NCBI GenBank assembly: GCA_965222975.1
Contig: CBDCVJ010000086.1
Span: 62,001-126,000 of the forward strand
From: UBA6168 sp965222975
GTDB lineage: Bacteria; Bacteroidota; Bacteroidia; Chitinophagales; Saprospiraceae
Direction of reading: 5' to 3'
Length of the DNA stretch: 64,000 bases
The notes under the pieces are model-generated. The model saw only the letters and a list, made by a program, of their open reading frames with translations. It was not told where the DNA came from and made no database searches. Shown here piece after piece: positions 7,830-14,518 of this stretch. Positions within the stretch are counted from its first letter, which is position 1. The number at the start of each line of letters is the position of its first letter. A program made the position numbers and the translations under genes.

Positions 7830-7979
7830 TTAAAATAAAAGCCGAAAACCGCCCTCCCCCTTCGCTATCTGTGCGATGAGGGCGACCAGGTTCACGCCCG
7901 GTTCGGTGATCGGATCGCAGCGCCAGAACAGTTTGCGGCTGTGCGGGTAATAGATGAAAGTGTTTCGTGCGAGGGTCAT
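7830..7979 (-). CDS. Hypothetical protein, 49 aa
   Basis: I use the ATG at 7979, because an earlier ATG at 8015 would overlap the upstream gene. The peptide reads as natural protein (FIYYPHSRKLFWRCDPITEPG) and fits the operon spacing. The alternative frame over the same DNA is Pro/Arg/His-rich and unlikely. Confidence 0.4.
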   Translation of the reverse strand: MTLARNTFIYYPHSRKLFWRCDPITEPGVNLVALIAQIAKGEGGFRLLF

Positions 7980-7996
7980 TATTTGTGGTTGGTTTA

Positions 7997-8284
7997 TCAG
8001 AATGGGAGGGCGCATTCACGGCATTCTCCTCCATGTTCCTCCAGTTCCGTTTTGCTCACTTCTTCCTGACAGGTTTTACAAGTACCGTTTTTGCCAAGCA
8101 ATCGGTCGTGGTGCAGCTTTATGATCCGGTAATTGCACGGTTCTTCCTCCTTGCCAGTGGATTTATAGAATCGCCCATAGCTTGTATAGATCCATTTCCG
8201 ACCGATTTTTGTGACCTCAACTTCCTTTGGCGGCAATTGTGGACGCCAGATGTCGAAAATATTTACCGTCTGTTTTTTGGTCAT
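7997..8284 (-). CDS. Zinc-ribbon-like protein, 95 aa
   Basis: The C-terminal 35 residues contain CKTC and CREC pairs spaced like a zinc ribbon (TCKTCQEEV ... GECREC), preceded by a basic, aromatic region. Start ATG at 8284 overlaps the TGA of the short upstream frame (ATGA), suggesting coupling. Probably nucleic-acid binding; exact role unknown. Confidence 0.6.
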   Translation of the reverse strand: MTKKQTVNIFDIWRPQLPPKEVEVTKIGRKWIYTSYGRFYKSTGKEEEPCNYRIIKLHHDRLLGKNGTCKTCQEEVSKTELEEHGGECRECALPF

Positions 8285-8409
8285 GATTCATTTTTTTGTT
8301 GGAGAAAAATGCAGTCGATCGCCCTGCCATTTCTCCGTGTTTTTGTTAAAAAAATTAGTGGTAGCGGTTTTGGTGGTTTTGGTGGTGGTGGTAGTAGAGG
8401 GCGGCACAT
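8281..8409 (-). CDS. Possible Pro-rich micro-protein, 42 aa
   Basis: ATG at 8409 to TGA at 8283-8281. The first half is a Pro/Lys repeat (LLPPPPKPPKPLPL) encoded by a GGT/GGTTTT-like repeat on the plus strand, and the second half is basic. Its stop overlaps the start of the zinc-ribbon gene. It could equally be a non-coding repeat tract between two genes. Confidence 0.35.
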   Translation of the reverse strand: MCRPLLPPPPKPPKPLPLIFLTKTRRNGRAIDCIFLQQKNES

Positions 8410-8471
8410 GTCCTACCTATTCGTGGCTGACCCGCCTGGCCACGTTCATGCCGGATAGGGGCGGCAGTATT

Positions 8472-9278
8472 TTACACCAGCTCTGGCACAGGCTCTTCAT
8501 CTGCCTGTCGCACCTTGAGCTTTACGTTTTTCTTTCCGTTCCGCCAGTCATTCCAGGTACGGATGGCGAAATTTATTTTCAGTTTGAAAGGAAGTTGTAT
8601 GGCTCCTCCTGTGAGGCGTTGGAAATAAGTCCGGATGGGACTGTCCATGTCGCAGTTAAGCTGTGCCAGGGCCAGCAAGAACTCGCCAGCGGCATTTCTG
8701 TCCTTCTGGCTGAACAGCCAATGGAGGAAAGCCCACTCCCCTTGCTTCAGTGTATAGGGGTTCACGCTTTTTGCATAGGCCTCAAAACTGAATTTGATAT
8801 GCTCATCGAGGCCAGGATGCTTCATCGCATATTCGAGGATGGCTTGCGAGCTGAGGCTACCCCTCCGTAGTCTGAGGTTTTTGTCCCCTGTTTTCTTCTT
8901 CCAGGCATGTATCCTTCGGATCAGTGTTGGTAGGTGCTTGGGATAGGTACTGTTGCCGGCAATGGCCAGCACGTCGCCTGCGCTCCGGCTGGCACCGGTG
9001 TCGATCACGTTGATGGCATCGTTGCTCACATCGGTGGCCACGGTGAAGGTGACGGTCTTGCCGCTCATCACCACCGCACTCAATCGGTGCTGGCCATCAA
9101 TCAGCTGGTCCATCATATTGAACTTGATCGGATCTCCCGTGTCGTGCCATTTGTCGGCCAACATATCCGAGGCGAGTTTCCCGACATGTGCCGGACGGAG
9201 TTTGCGGTTGCGCCTGAAGTTTTTCTCCAGCCATTGCTCTGCCTTTTTGGGCGTTACTTTTACTTTTTTGATTTGCAT
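8472..9278 (-). CDS. DGQHR / ParB-like protein
   Basis: 268 aa. LIDGQHRLSAV (about 59-69) is the hallmark of the DGQHR/ParB-Srx-like nuclease family. The N-terminus (LEKNFRRNRKLRPAHVGKLASDM) matches the helix that selects targets in such proteins. Phage homologues are common, with roles in DNA processing or partition that are mostly untested. A 110-bp gap upstream leaves room for its own promoter. Confidence 0.75.
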   Translation of the reverse strand: MQIKKVKVTPKKAEQWLEKNFRRNRKLRPAHVGKLASDMLADKWHDTGDPIKFNMMDQLIDGQHRLSAVVMSGKTVTFTVATDVSNDAINVIDTGASRSAGDVLAIAGNSTYPKHLPTLIRRIHAWKKKTGDKNLRLRRGSLSSQAILEYAMKHPGLDEHIKFSFEAYAKSVNPYTLKQGEWAFLHWLFSQKDRNAAGEFLLALAQLNCDMDSPIRTYFQRLTGGAIQLPFKLKINFAIRTWNDWRNGKKNVKLKVRQADEEPVPELV

Positions 9279-9388
9279 GATAATTGGGTTTTGAAAAATA
9301 ATGTGTCAGCTCTCCCGGTGCGGGATCGGGACAAGTGCAGTGCTCACAGGATTGTTTAGTTTTGAAATTTGGTAAGTTTTCTCCCTGC

Positions 9389-9493
9389 TTAATCCTCCCC
9401 TTCTTCAAGAAGGTTGCTGTCGCTCAAGGTATAGGCCACTCCGAAAATGATGGCAAAGTCGAGCATGATTTTTAAAATGGTCGCTGTGGTCAT
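9389..9493 (-). CDS. Single-span membrane micro-protein, 34 aa
   Basis: Translation of ATG at 9493 to TAA at 9389 gives a hydrophobic segment (IMLDFAIIFGVAYTL) followed by an acidic tail ending EEGED. The ATG overlaps the TGA that ends the frameshifted extension (9490-9492), an ATGA junction. This coupling to a membrane protein gene supports it as real. Function unknown; holin- or toxin-like roles are possible by size only. Confidence 0.55.
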   Translation of the reverse strand: MTTATILKIMLDFAIIFGVAYTLSDSNLLEEGED

Positions 9494-9903
9494 GTGTGGT
9501 TGATTGCTTTTGGTTCGTGGATGATCAGCCGCCTTTCCCCTTCCTCCAATTGGAAGCCGACCGCCAAGAGCAGGTCCCGGTAATATTCATAGGTCTCCCG
9601 GTTCTCAGCCCTTGTCTTTGGCTTCACGCTATTGATGCTGCGGCCATAATATGTGGCCGCATATTTCCGCCACTTTGATACGTCCTCCCCCTTTGCGGAA
9701 ACAATTGTTTCCCGGTTCTGCGAAACAGTTGTTTCCGGTGTATTGGAAAAAACTGTTTCCGGCCTTTGCGAAACAACCTGTGACTGCTGTGGCACAGTGG
9801 TTTCAGGCTGTTTCTGTAAAAGTGTTTCCCCATAGTCGTCAGTTGTTTCTGGCGACTGTTTCGCCCCGGCTGTTTCGCCTGTTTCGCCATCCGGGGCTAT
9901 CCC
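9490..9903 (-). CDS. -1 frame extension of the membrane protein (137 aa)
   Basis: This frame has no ATG anywhere in its 137 codons, so it is best explained as entered by -1 frameshifting from the gene at 9897-10763, giving a 424-aa product. The first part is a low-complexity Thr/Glu/Gln region with 8-residue repeats of PETTVSQN type. The last 70 residues (SKWRKYAATYYGRSINSV onward) look like a folded basic domain. The open frame extends upstream to 10494, but that part is antisense-like shadow of the membrane gene. A GTG start within the repeats is the alternative. Confidence 0.7.
   Translation of the reverse strand, partial: GIAPDGETGETAGAKQSPETTDDYGETLLQKQPETTVPQQSQVVSQRPETVFSNTPETTVSQNRETIVSAKGEDVSKWRKYAATYYGRSINSVKPKTRAENRETYEYYRDLLLAVGFQLEEGERRLIIHEPKAINHT
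9700..9780. repeat. 24-bp tandem repeats with palindromic GAAAC/GTTTC halves
   Basis: GTTTC recurs at 9707, 9731 and 9755 (24-bp period). Each unit is close to the palindrome GAAACAATTGTTTC; the first copy is a perfect 16-bp palindrome flanked by GG and CC. Looser GTTTC copies continue to 9885. At protein level they encode 8-residue repeats. They could also be binding sites for an element-encoded protein. Confidence 0.6.
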
Positions 9904-9909
9904 TTTTTT
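9863..9909 (-). promoter_or_regulatory. Programmed -1 ribosomal frameshift signal
   Basis: On the minus strand the slippery heptamer A AAA AAG (9909-9903) is in the correct zero-frame phase (TTA AAA AAG GGA TAG). It is followed by a 5-nt spacer and a perfect 7-bp stem GCCCCGG (9897-9891) / CCGGGGC (9869-9863) with a 21-nt loop. The zero-frame stop TAG comes two codons after the heptamer, as in dnaX. Slippage joins the frames exactly. Confidence 0.8.
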
Positions 9910-10763
9910 AAGGGCACGACAACCCCCTTGTTTTTCTCGTAATTGATGAACTCGAAGAGCACCACCAGGATGATCAGGAGGATGGTGGCGTACTCGGCCT
10001 TTCCGCCATAATCGGAGATCACCAGGCTGGTGGTGGCCACTGCTGCCATGCGGTTGGCATGGAGGGCGCTGTCCCGGTCCATGGCCTGTTTCATGATCAG
10101 GGCCCGTTGGTCCAACAGTTTCGACTGGAGGTCGGTGTTCGATTGGATCACGCTGATCCCTTTTTGGGTGGTCCTTCCTTTCCACGTGGATTTGGCCCCT
10201 GCCTCCTTGGCCTTGTCCAATTCGGCCAGCCTTGCATCTATTTCGACAATGGATGGGGGAGGGGAGAAGTCCTGGGCCTGATAGATTTTTGTTGTTTTTG
10301 CATTGTGGTTCAGCTCCGCCACGGCCTTGGTGGTGATGTTGATCGACCAGCCAAAAGCGACGACCACTATGACCCCGATGCCGATCATGAACAGGAAGCT
10401 GTAGAGGCTCTTCCACCAGAGCATGGAAAAGAAGCTGCGGGCCAGGTGCAGCCCGAAGAACACCTTGGCCAGTTCCATGATGAAGAGCAGGCAAAAGGAT
10501 CCTACGACGCTCAGCTTGGCCACGCCAAAGGCATTCTGGAAGATGTTGTAGTGGAAATAGCAGCCCAGGAAAAGCGTGAACAGGACGGACAGGAACAGCA
10601 GGACGACCATGGCGATCAACAGCTCGTCGTAGAGGCTGTGGGGGTTGCGCTGGTAGGCCAGTTTGAGGAAGTTCTGCTTGATCCCTTTGGTCACACTGTT
10701 GAGCTTTCTGTCGAGATCAACCATGAGATTTGATTGCGGTGATTTAATTGGATAACTTTGCAT
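9897..10763 (-). CDS. Multi-span membrane protein with frameshift-extended form
   Basis: 288 aa in the zero frame. Hydrophobic segments at about 50-72, 83-107 and 119-143 and one near the C-terminus (about 258-275), separated by a charged, probably coiled region (about 150-250). The C-terminal tail ends VVPLKKG. It is the first gene of the long operon. Family not recognised; conjugation- or phage-related inner-membrane proteins have this look. A Met at residue 14 is an alternative start. See the frameshift signal at 9863-9909. Confidence 0.75.
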   Translation of the reverse strand: MQSYPIKSPQSNLMVDLDRKLNSVTKGIKQNFLKLAYQRNPHSLYDELLIAMVVLLFLSVLFTLFLGCYFHYNIFQNAFGVAKLSVVGSFCLLFIMELAKVFFGLHLARSFFSMLWWKSLYSFLFMIGIGVIVVVAFGWSINITTKAVAELNHNAKTTKIYQAQDFSPPPSIVEIDARLAELDKAKEAGAKSTWKGRTTQKGISVIQSNTDLQSKLLDQRALIMKQAMDRDSALHANRMAAVATTSLVISDYGGKAEYATILLIILVVLFEFINYEKNKGVVVPLKKG

Positions 10764-10777
10764 CAGATATTATTGTC

Positions 10778-10812
10778 ACCCGGTTTGGGCATTTGCCCTC
10801 TCCGGGTTTTTT
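10778..10812 (+). terminator. Nested hairpin with T run (plus-strand terminator-like)
   Basis: ACCCGG, an inner GGGC/GCCC stem and CCGGGT are followed by six T on the plus strand. No plus-strand gene ends here. On the minus strand it lies just upstream of the operon's first gene, so it may instead be leader structure. Confidence 0.45.
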
Positions 10813-10977
10813 CGTTTCAAAAAAGACCGCAACACTGACTAACGGCAGAGTGCGGTCGCACCCAGAACATACATGATCGTTCGTCCCGGAGGTAGGGCCG
10901 GGGGCTGCGCACCCCCGGCTGGTTGTCAAGAAAACTAAAACGCTCCGAGAAGATTTTTCCTCATTTGGAAAAAACGG

Positions 10978-11035
10978 GGGCGGGTTTATGTTTCAGAGGA
11001 ACCCGCCCGCTTATTTAATCCCAAATAACCAAATG
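10978..11035. repeat. Hairpin plus repeat copy B
   Basis: A perfect 9-bp stem GGGCGGGTT / AACCCGCCC (10978-11008) is followed by the 27-bp block at 11009-11035 that matches 54-80. The same hairpin-then-block layout is seen at both sites. Confidence 0.5.
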
Positions 11036-11153
11036 TCAAATTGAAAACAGGGGCTTCCATGCTGCCTCATTTATTTCACCATGATAATTTTTTTCCCAGC
11101 TGCCCCGCCTCTGTTTTAGTGTGTGCTATGTGTTGAACCCACTTTGTGTATTT

Positions 11154-11423
11154 TCACGCCGCTGTGGCCATTGCCGACAGCTTTTTTAAGTTCTCTTTCT
11201 CCAGTTCACTGACCTTTTCTTTTCCTACGTCCCACCCATTCATCAGGTCCCATGCGCTCAGCCCCGTCAGCTCTGATAGTTGGAGCAGCTGCTGATGGGT
11301 GGCCCTTTCCGGCTTCTTTAAAACCTTTGTCCGCATGTGCGGGGAGCCGAAGAGGTTGAGTAGCCCATCGGTGAAGTCATGGTGTGAGAGGGTTCGCCTT
11401 AAATATGCTTGGAATGATTCCAT
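11154..11423 (-). CDS. Small HTH-like regulator, divergent from the repressor
   Basis: 89 aa. The central region (ATHQQLLQLSELTGLSAWDLMNG, residues about 41-63) resembles an HTH of the Cro/XRE type. It is transcribed away from the XRE gene at 11532, with a consensus promoter in the shared control region. The layout resembles a cro/cI switch. Similarity is judged by eye only. Confidence 0.6.
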   Translation of the reverse strand: MESFQAYLRRTLSHHDFTDGLLNLFGSPHMRTKVLKKPERATHQQLLQLSELTGLSAWDLMNGWDVGKEKVSELEKENLKKLSAMATAA

Positions 11424-11531
11424 GAGTTTTGAATATAAGTTTGTAACTTTTCAGCAAAAGTATTTTACTTTTCTATAAAAAACAATAGAAAATTATAATT
11501 TTTTATAAAAAAGTATTGAACTAAATTACAA
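11424..11531. promoter_or_regulatory. Divergent control region with two operator types
   Basis: Minus strand: TTG, 20 nt and TACTTTTG (11462-11455) form a good promoter for the gene at 11423. AAAAGTA-ttt-TACTTTT (11456-11472) overlaps the -7 box and shares half-sites with the palindrome at 801-814. TTTTCTAT (11469-11476) and ATAGAAAA (11485-11492) form a perfect inverted repeat with an 8-nt spacer, probably a second operator in the promoter spacer. Confidence 0.7.
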
Positions 11532-11978
11532 ATGTCTGTTAATCAGCGATTTGACGATTTACTAAAATTGACGAAAACCAGTCAAGCAGAATTTTGTGAA
11601 GTGACAGGATATGATGCGGGTAAAGTTTCTCACATAATAAATGGCCGTACTAAATACCCAAAGACAGATTTTTTTCAGGGTATTGCTCAACATTTCAAAG
11701 GATGGAATTTAGTGTGGCTTCTAATAGGCGAAGGAGAGCCACTAATTGAAGAAAGTAAACTTGAAAATAGAAATGTATTGGACATCGATCGGTCGAAGCT
11801 CCACAAAGTCATAGCAGAGCAGCAGGTGGACATCATGGAAAAGAAGGAGAAGCTCACAGAGGTGTTCGACCTGCTGATGAAGGCTGCGGGCAAGCTGGAG
11901 GATGTGCTGCCGGAGGAGGTCTGGCGGCCATGGAGGGCGGAGCTGGAAAGGGAGCTGTCGGAGCTTGTGAAAGGGTAA
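11532..11978 (+). CDS. XRE-family repressor of the element
   Basis: 148 aa. An N-terminal HTH of the XRE/CI type (residues about 1-60: TSQAEFCEVTGYDAGKVSHIINGR) precedes a segment WNLVWLLIGEGEPLI typical of phage repressors. A C-terminal helical, probably coiled-coil dimerisation region follows. No protease-like LexA domain is present. Base composition shifts from AT-rich in the HTH to GC-rich in the tail. It likely controls the divergent gene and, through shared operators, the operon at 732. Confidence 0.8.
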   Translation: MSVNQRFDDLLKLTKTSQAEFCEVTGYDAGKVSHIINGRTKYPKTDFFQGIAQHFKGWNLVWLLIGEGEPLIEESKLENRNVLDIDRSKLHKVIAEQQVDIMEKKEKLTEVFDLLMKAAGKLEDVLPEEVWRPWRAELERELSELVKG

Positions 11979-12111
11979 ATATCAGTTTTGCCGATATTTT
12001 TAAAGGCGAGACAAATAAGTTGGCGGGAAGCCGCCGACGGGCATTTGAAAAGGCCGGGGAATGGCTATCTTGTAGGTGATAATTATTCGCTCACCCACAA
12101 AATTCCGGCGC

Positions 12112-12243
12112 ATGGCAGTTGAAAAACCTCCCCGCAACGATGGGCTGGGGAAAATAAAAGTTCAAATTGCCTCTAAATATGTATTCAAGCTCCTCATCCT
12201 TTTGGAGGAGCTGACGCCGAAACAAGACACTGATAATCAGTAA
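12112..12243 (+). CDS. Hypothetical small protein, 43 aa
   Basis: ATG at 12112 to TAA at 12243, downstream of the repressor on the same strand. The sequence has a basic N-terminus and a hydrophobic helix (ASKYVFKLLILLEEL), plausible as a real micro-protein. No recognisable family. The 133 bp between repressor and this gene show no other feature. Confidence 0.4.
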   Translation: MAVEKPPRNDGLGKIKVQIASKYVFKLLILLEELTPKQDTDNQ

Positions 12244-12290
12244 ATTAGGGCATGGGGGCGATTGAGCGGCCCCCATGCCTGTTTCACCTG

Positions 12291-12410
12291 CTAACCGACC
12301 CTGGTATCTTCGATAATGATGGTACCGCCCTTCACCTTTTCAGTCTGGGCTTTGTTGATCTGGTTTTCTGCAAATGCAGCCAATGGCTGCTGAACGGTCA
12401 GATTTTTCAT
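12291..12410 (-). CDS. Double-glycine leader peptide (KGG motif), 39 aa
   Basis: ATG at 12410. A helical leader (residues 1-29) ends in TEKVKGG, followed by a short core TIIIEDTRVG. A helical leader, a Gly-Gly motif and a short C-terminal core are hallmarks of exported or modified bacteriocin/RiPP-type precursors in Bacteroidota. There is no Cys, Ser or Thr-rich core for lanthipeptide chemistry, and no peptidase-ABC exporter nearby. It is divergent from the HTH/TPR gene at 12597, which suggests a signalling peptide. Frame upstream to 12476 is probably untranslated. Confidence 0.6.
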   Translation of the reverse strand: MKNLTVQQPLAAFAENQINKAQTEKVKGGTIIIEDTRVG

Positions 12411-12596
12411 AATTCGAATGGTTTTGTTAAGAAATATGATGACCGTGCAAAAAAAAGTGCCAGAAAAGCGAGGCAAAAGGAGGGTTCAAGCGCTGCGATT
12501 AAAGCCGAAACCTCACAAAACCGAAGAAAAAGGAATCCCTAAAGTGTTTATTATCAATGATATAGATTAAAAACTACCTCCAAAAAAATTAAAACC

Positions 12597-13985
12597 ATGA
12601 AAGAGCTTCGTGAGTATGCCCAACTATCCAACTGGTTGCCCGACAGTGGCGACAAACTCCGCATCTATGAACTGGCCGTGGCAGGGGCAAGCAGGGAGCA
12701 AGCACATGAGGTCATGGGCGTTTCGAGGAATCATTTTAACGTAGTATATAAAATGCTGAAGGAGGATTTCACGGAGCAGGTTCTCGTCAGCCCCCTGAAT
12801 GGAGTGCCGCAAAAAATCCGCTTGCGGCACGGCATCCGGAAGCAGTACACGACAGCCATGCTGATGCTCCGGCTCGGCAACCATCACAGCGGCATCCCTC
12901 TGGCCCGTGCGACGATGCGAAAGGCCGAGAAGTACGGCATGTTTCAGATCGCCCTCGACCTTAGCCGGGAGCTTCGATCCTACTATGGCCCTACTGCCCC
13001 TAACAAAAAATACTACGAATACTATTCATCCCGGCAAAAATCCCTGCTGAATGAATTGCTGCGGGAACTGGAGGCTGAGGATGTATTCTTTGATCTCGGA
13101 TATACCTTGAAGAAAGGTCATACTACGAATGAAATTGAAGAACGGCTGATGGCTTTGTCAGAGGGGAGTGCAAATAGCTATCAATATCACTATATGCGGT
13201 TGCTGGGTCGGGTAATTTTATTACAGTCTGCCGGCAAAGAAGAGGAGATGTTAAAGGCATGCGCCGATGCGCTGATCTATTTTGAAGAGTATGATGACTT
13301 GCCCTATGTCGTCCGGCACTCTTTTAGGTACCGCTCGATCGCCGTTCACATTGCGAGAGGCGGATTCGATCAAGCAGAGCGGGTCATCAATAAGTGCTTG
13401 GAGGATCCTACGACTGGTCAGCACAACTGGCAGATCATCCAGTTCCTCCGTGCCTTGCTTGGCTTTCATTCTGGAAAACCGGCCATCGCTTTCGATGCTT
13501 GGAACAAGGCGATGAAAATGCCAAAAAAATATCGTATAGAAGAAATGCAGGAGCGGTGGTTGATCATTGAGGCCTATTTGGTATTGCAGGATTTTGAATT
13601 GAAGAAAAAATTCAGGCTGGGCCGTTTTCTGAACAGTCTCCCCATCAGCACAGCGGACAAGACAGGGCAGCATGTGACCGTAATTATTTTAGAACTGTTG
13701 CACCTGCTTAAAGCCGGCAATCTGGAGCGCTTCACCATCCGTGCCGGTCACCTCGACAAATACATCCATGAGCATTTGAGAAAAAAGAAAGAGCTGGCCC
13801 GCATCATCCATTTTCTACGCCTCCTCCAGTGTATTGTCAGGGGCGGGTTTCAAACCAAGGAAATAGAGGAAAAGGCAAAGCCGTACCTTATTGAATTAGA
13901 AAACACAACCCCACAGATCAGTACTGAAACCATCGAGATAATTCCATTCAAACGCTGCTGGCACATGGCCCTGAGTTGGTTATAA
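12597..13985 (+). CDS. HTH + TPR-like helical repeat protein
   Basis: 462 aa. Residues about 20-60 (YELAVAGASREQAHEVMGVSRNHFNVVYKML) look like an HTH. From about 80 to 420 the protein is all alpha, with repeat-like helical pairs as in TPR proteins (for example ALIYFEEYDDLPYVVRHSFRYRSIAVHIARGGFDQAERVI). This architecture resembles RRNPP-type peptide receptors in outline, but membership is not shown. The divergent KGG peptide is the obvious partner candidate. No transmembrane segment. Confidence 0.55.
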   Translation: MKELREYAQLSNWLPDSGDKLRIYELAVAGASREQAHEVMGVSRNHFNVVYKMLKEDFTEQVLVSPLNGVPQKIRLRHGIRKQYTTAMLMLRLGNHHSGIPLARATMRKAEKYGMFQIALDLSRELRSYYGPTAPNKKYYEYYSSRQKSLLNELLRELEAEDVFFDLGYTLKKGHTTNEIEERLMALSEGSANSYQYHYMRLLGRVILLQSAGKEEEMLKACADALIYFEEYDDLPYVVRHSFRYRSIAVHIARGGFDQAERVINKCLEDPTTGQHNWQIIQFLRALLGFHSGKPAIAFDAWNKAMKMPKKYRIEEMQERWLIIEAYLVLQDFELKKKFRLGRFLNSLPISTADKTGQHVTVIILELLHLLKAGNLERFTIRAGHLDKYIHEHLRKKKELARIIHFLRLLQCIVRGGFQTKEIEEKAKPYLIELENTTPQISTETIEIIPFKRCWHMALSWL

Positions 13986-14518
13986 CCAGCTGGATTTCAT
14001 TGAACAACAAACACTTAGGTCTGCCAGTTAATCTGCCGGATTATGGCTTACCTGTCAGAGCGGTTTTCATTTCTGCTTTTTTGATAGGTGTAATTCGTTG
14101 ATATTTTGGGGATTGTGAGGGTGGTGAGTTTTGAGGGGTATCCTGCCTCCGCTACAATCAGCCTTGTAAGTCATTGATTTACAGGGCTTTTTTAGTTTTT
14201 ACGGTCAATGTTGCGGTCAAAAAATGGAAATTATTCTCACCTGATATAGAAATACCAATAGTTTGTAGGATTGATCAAAAAGATCAGATTTTAACAGCAT
14301 TATTTTACCAACATTTTCGATGATAGCCGGTTGAGATAGAGTAAATTGTGTATATTTGGCTGTCTTTGAAGGCATTCAAATATACTGACCAACTAACCCT
14401 TAAACCTTCCTATTGTAACAATTAGTCCATTATCTACCAACGATGCTCTCCTATCATGCACAAAGAAGTGACTATTCCAAGCCTTTAATTTTTTAGAAAG
14501 CCATAACCAATAAAAAAC
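13986..14518. other. Non-coding gap between mobile/HTH region and PUL
   Basis: No gene seen. It contains the terminator at 14161-14193 and, just before it, a C-rich tract (CCTGCCTCCGCTAC) that could be the end of a structural RNA or an integration scar, but no cloverleaf could be drawn. The last 150 bp hold AT-rich promoter-like sequence for the AraC gene. This is a plausible boundary of the accessory element. Confidence 0.4.
14161..14193 (+). terminator. Rho-independent terminator
   Basis: GCCTTGTAA-gtcattgat-TTACAGGGC (one G-T pair) is followed by six T, in the plus direction downstream of the HTH/TPR gene. Confidence 0.75.

Noticed and set aside
8341..8410. GGTGGTTTTGGTGGT tract as a CRISPR or VNTR
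   Set aside because: Short irregular repeat without spacers; best read as the Pro-rich micro-gene or linker DNA. No CRISPR array in the window.
9097..9408. 103-aa minus-strand frame
   Set aside because: Overlaps the start of the DGQHR gene by 180 bp in another frame and turns into a shadow; the first 50 residues alone are not enough for a call.
9910..10494. Upstream part of the 334-aa minus-strand frame
   Set aside because: Before the slippery site it is an out-of-frame reading of the membrane protein gene, rich in His, Pro and Gly. Only the part after 9903 looks like protein.
10744..10929. 61-aa minus-strand frame before the membrane gene
   Set aside because: Overlaps the start of the membrane gene and spans a hairpin; composition is not protein-like.
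12252..12542. 96-aa plus-strand frame over the KGG peptide
   Set aside because: Mostly antisense of the KGG peptide and followed by a Lys/Arg-rich tail without similarity to anything; the minus-strand leader peptide is more convincing.
14138..14160. CCTGCCTCCGCTAC as the 3' end of a tRNA or tmRNA attachment site
   Set aside because: No acceptor partner, D arm or T arm could be drawn upstream, and no matching copy at the left of the element.
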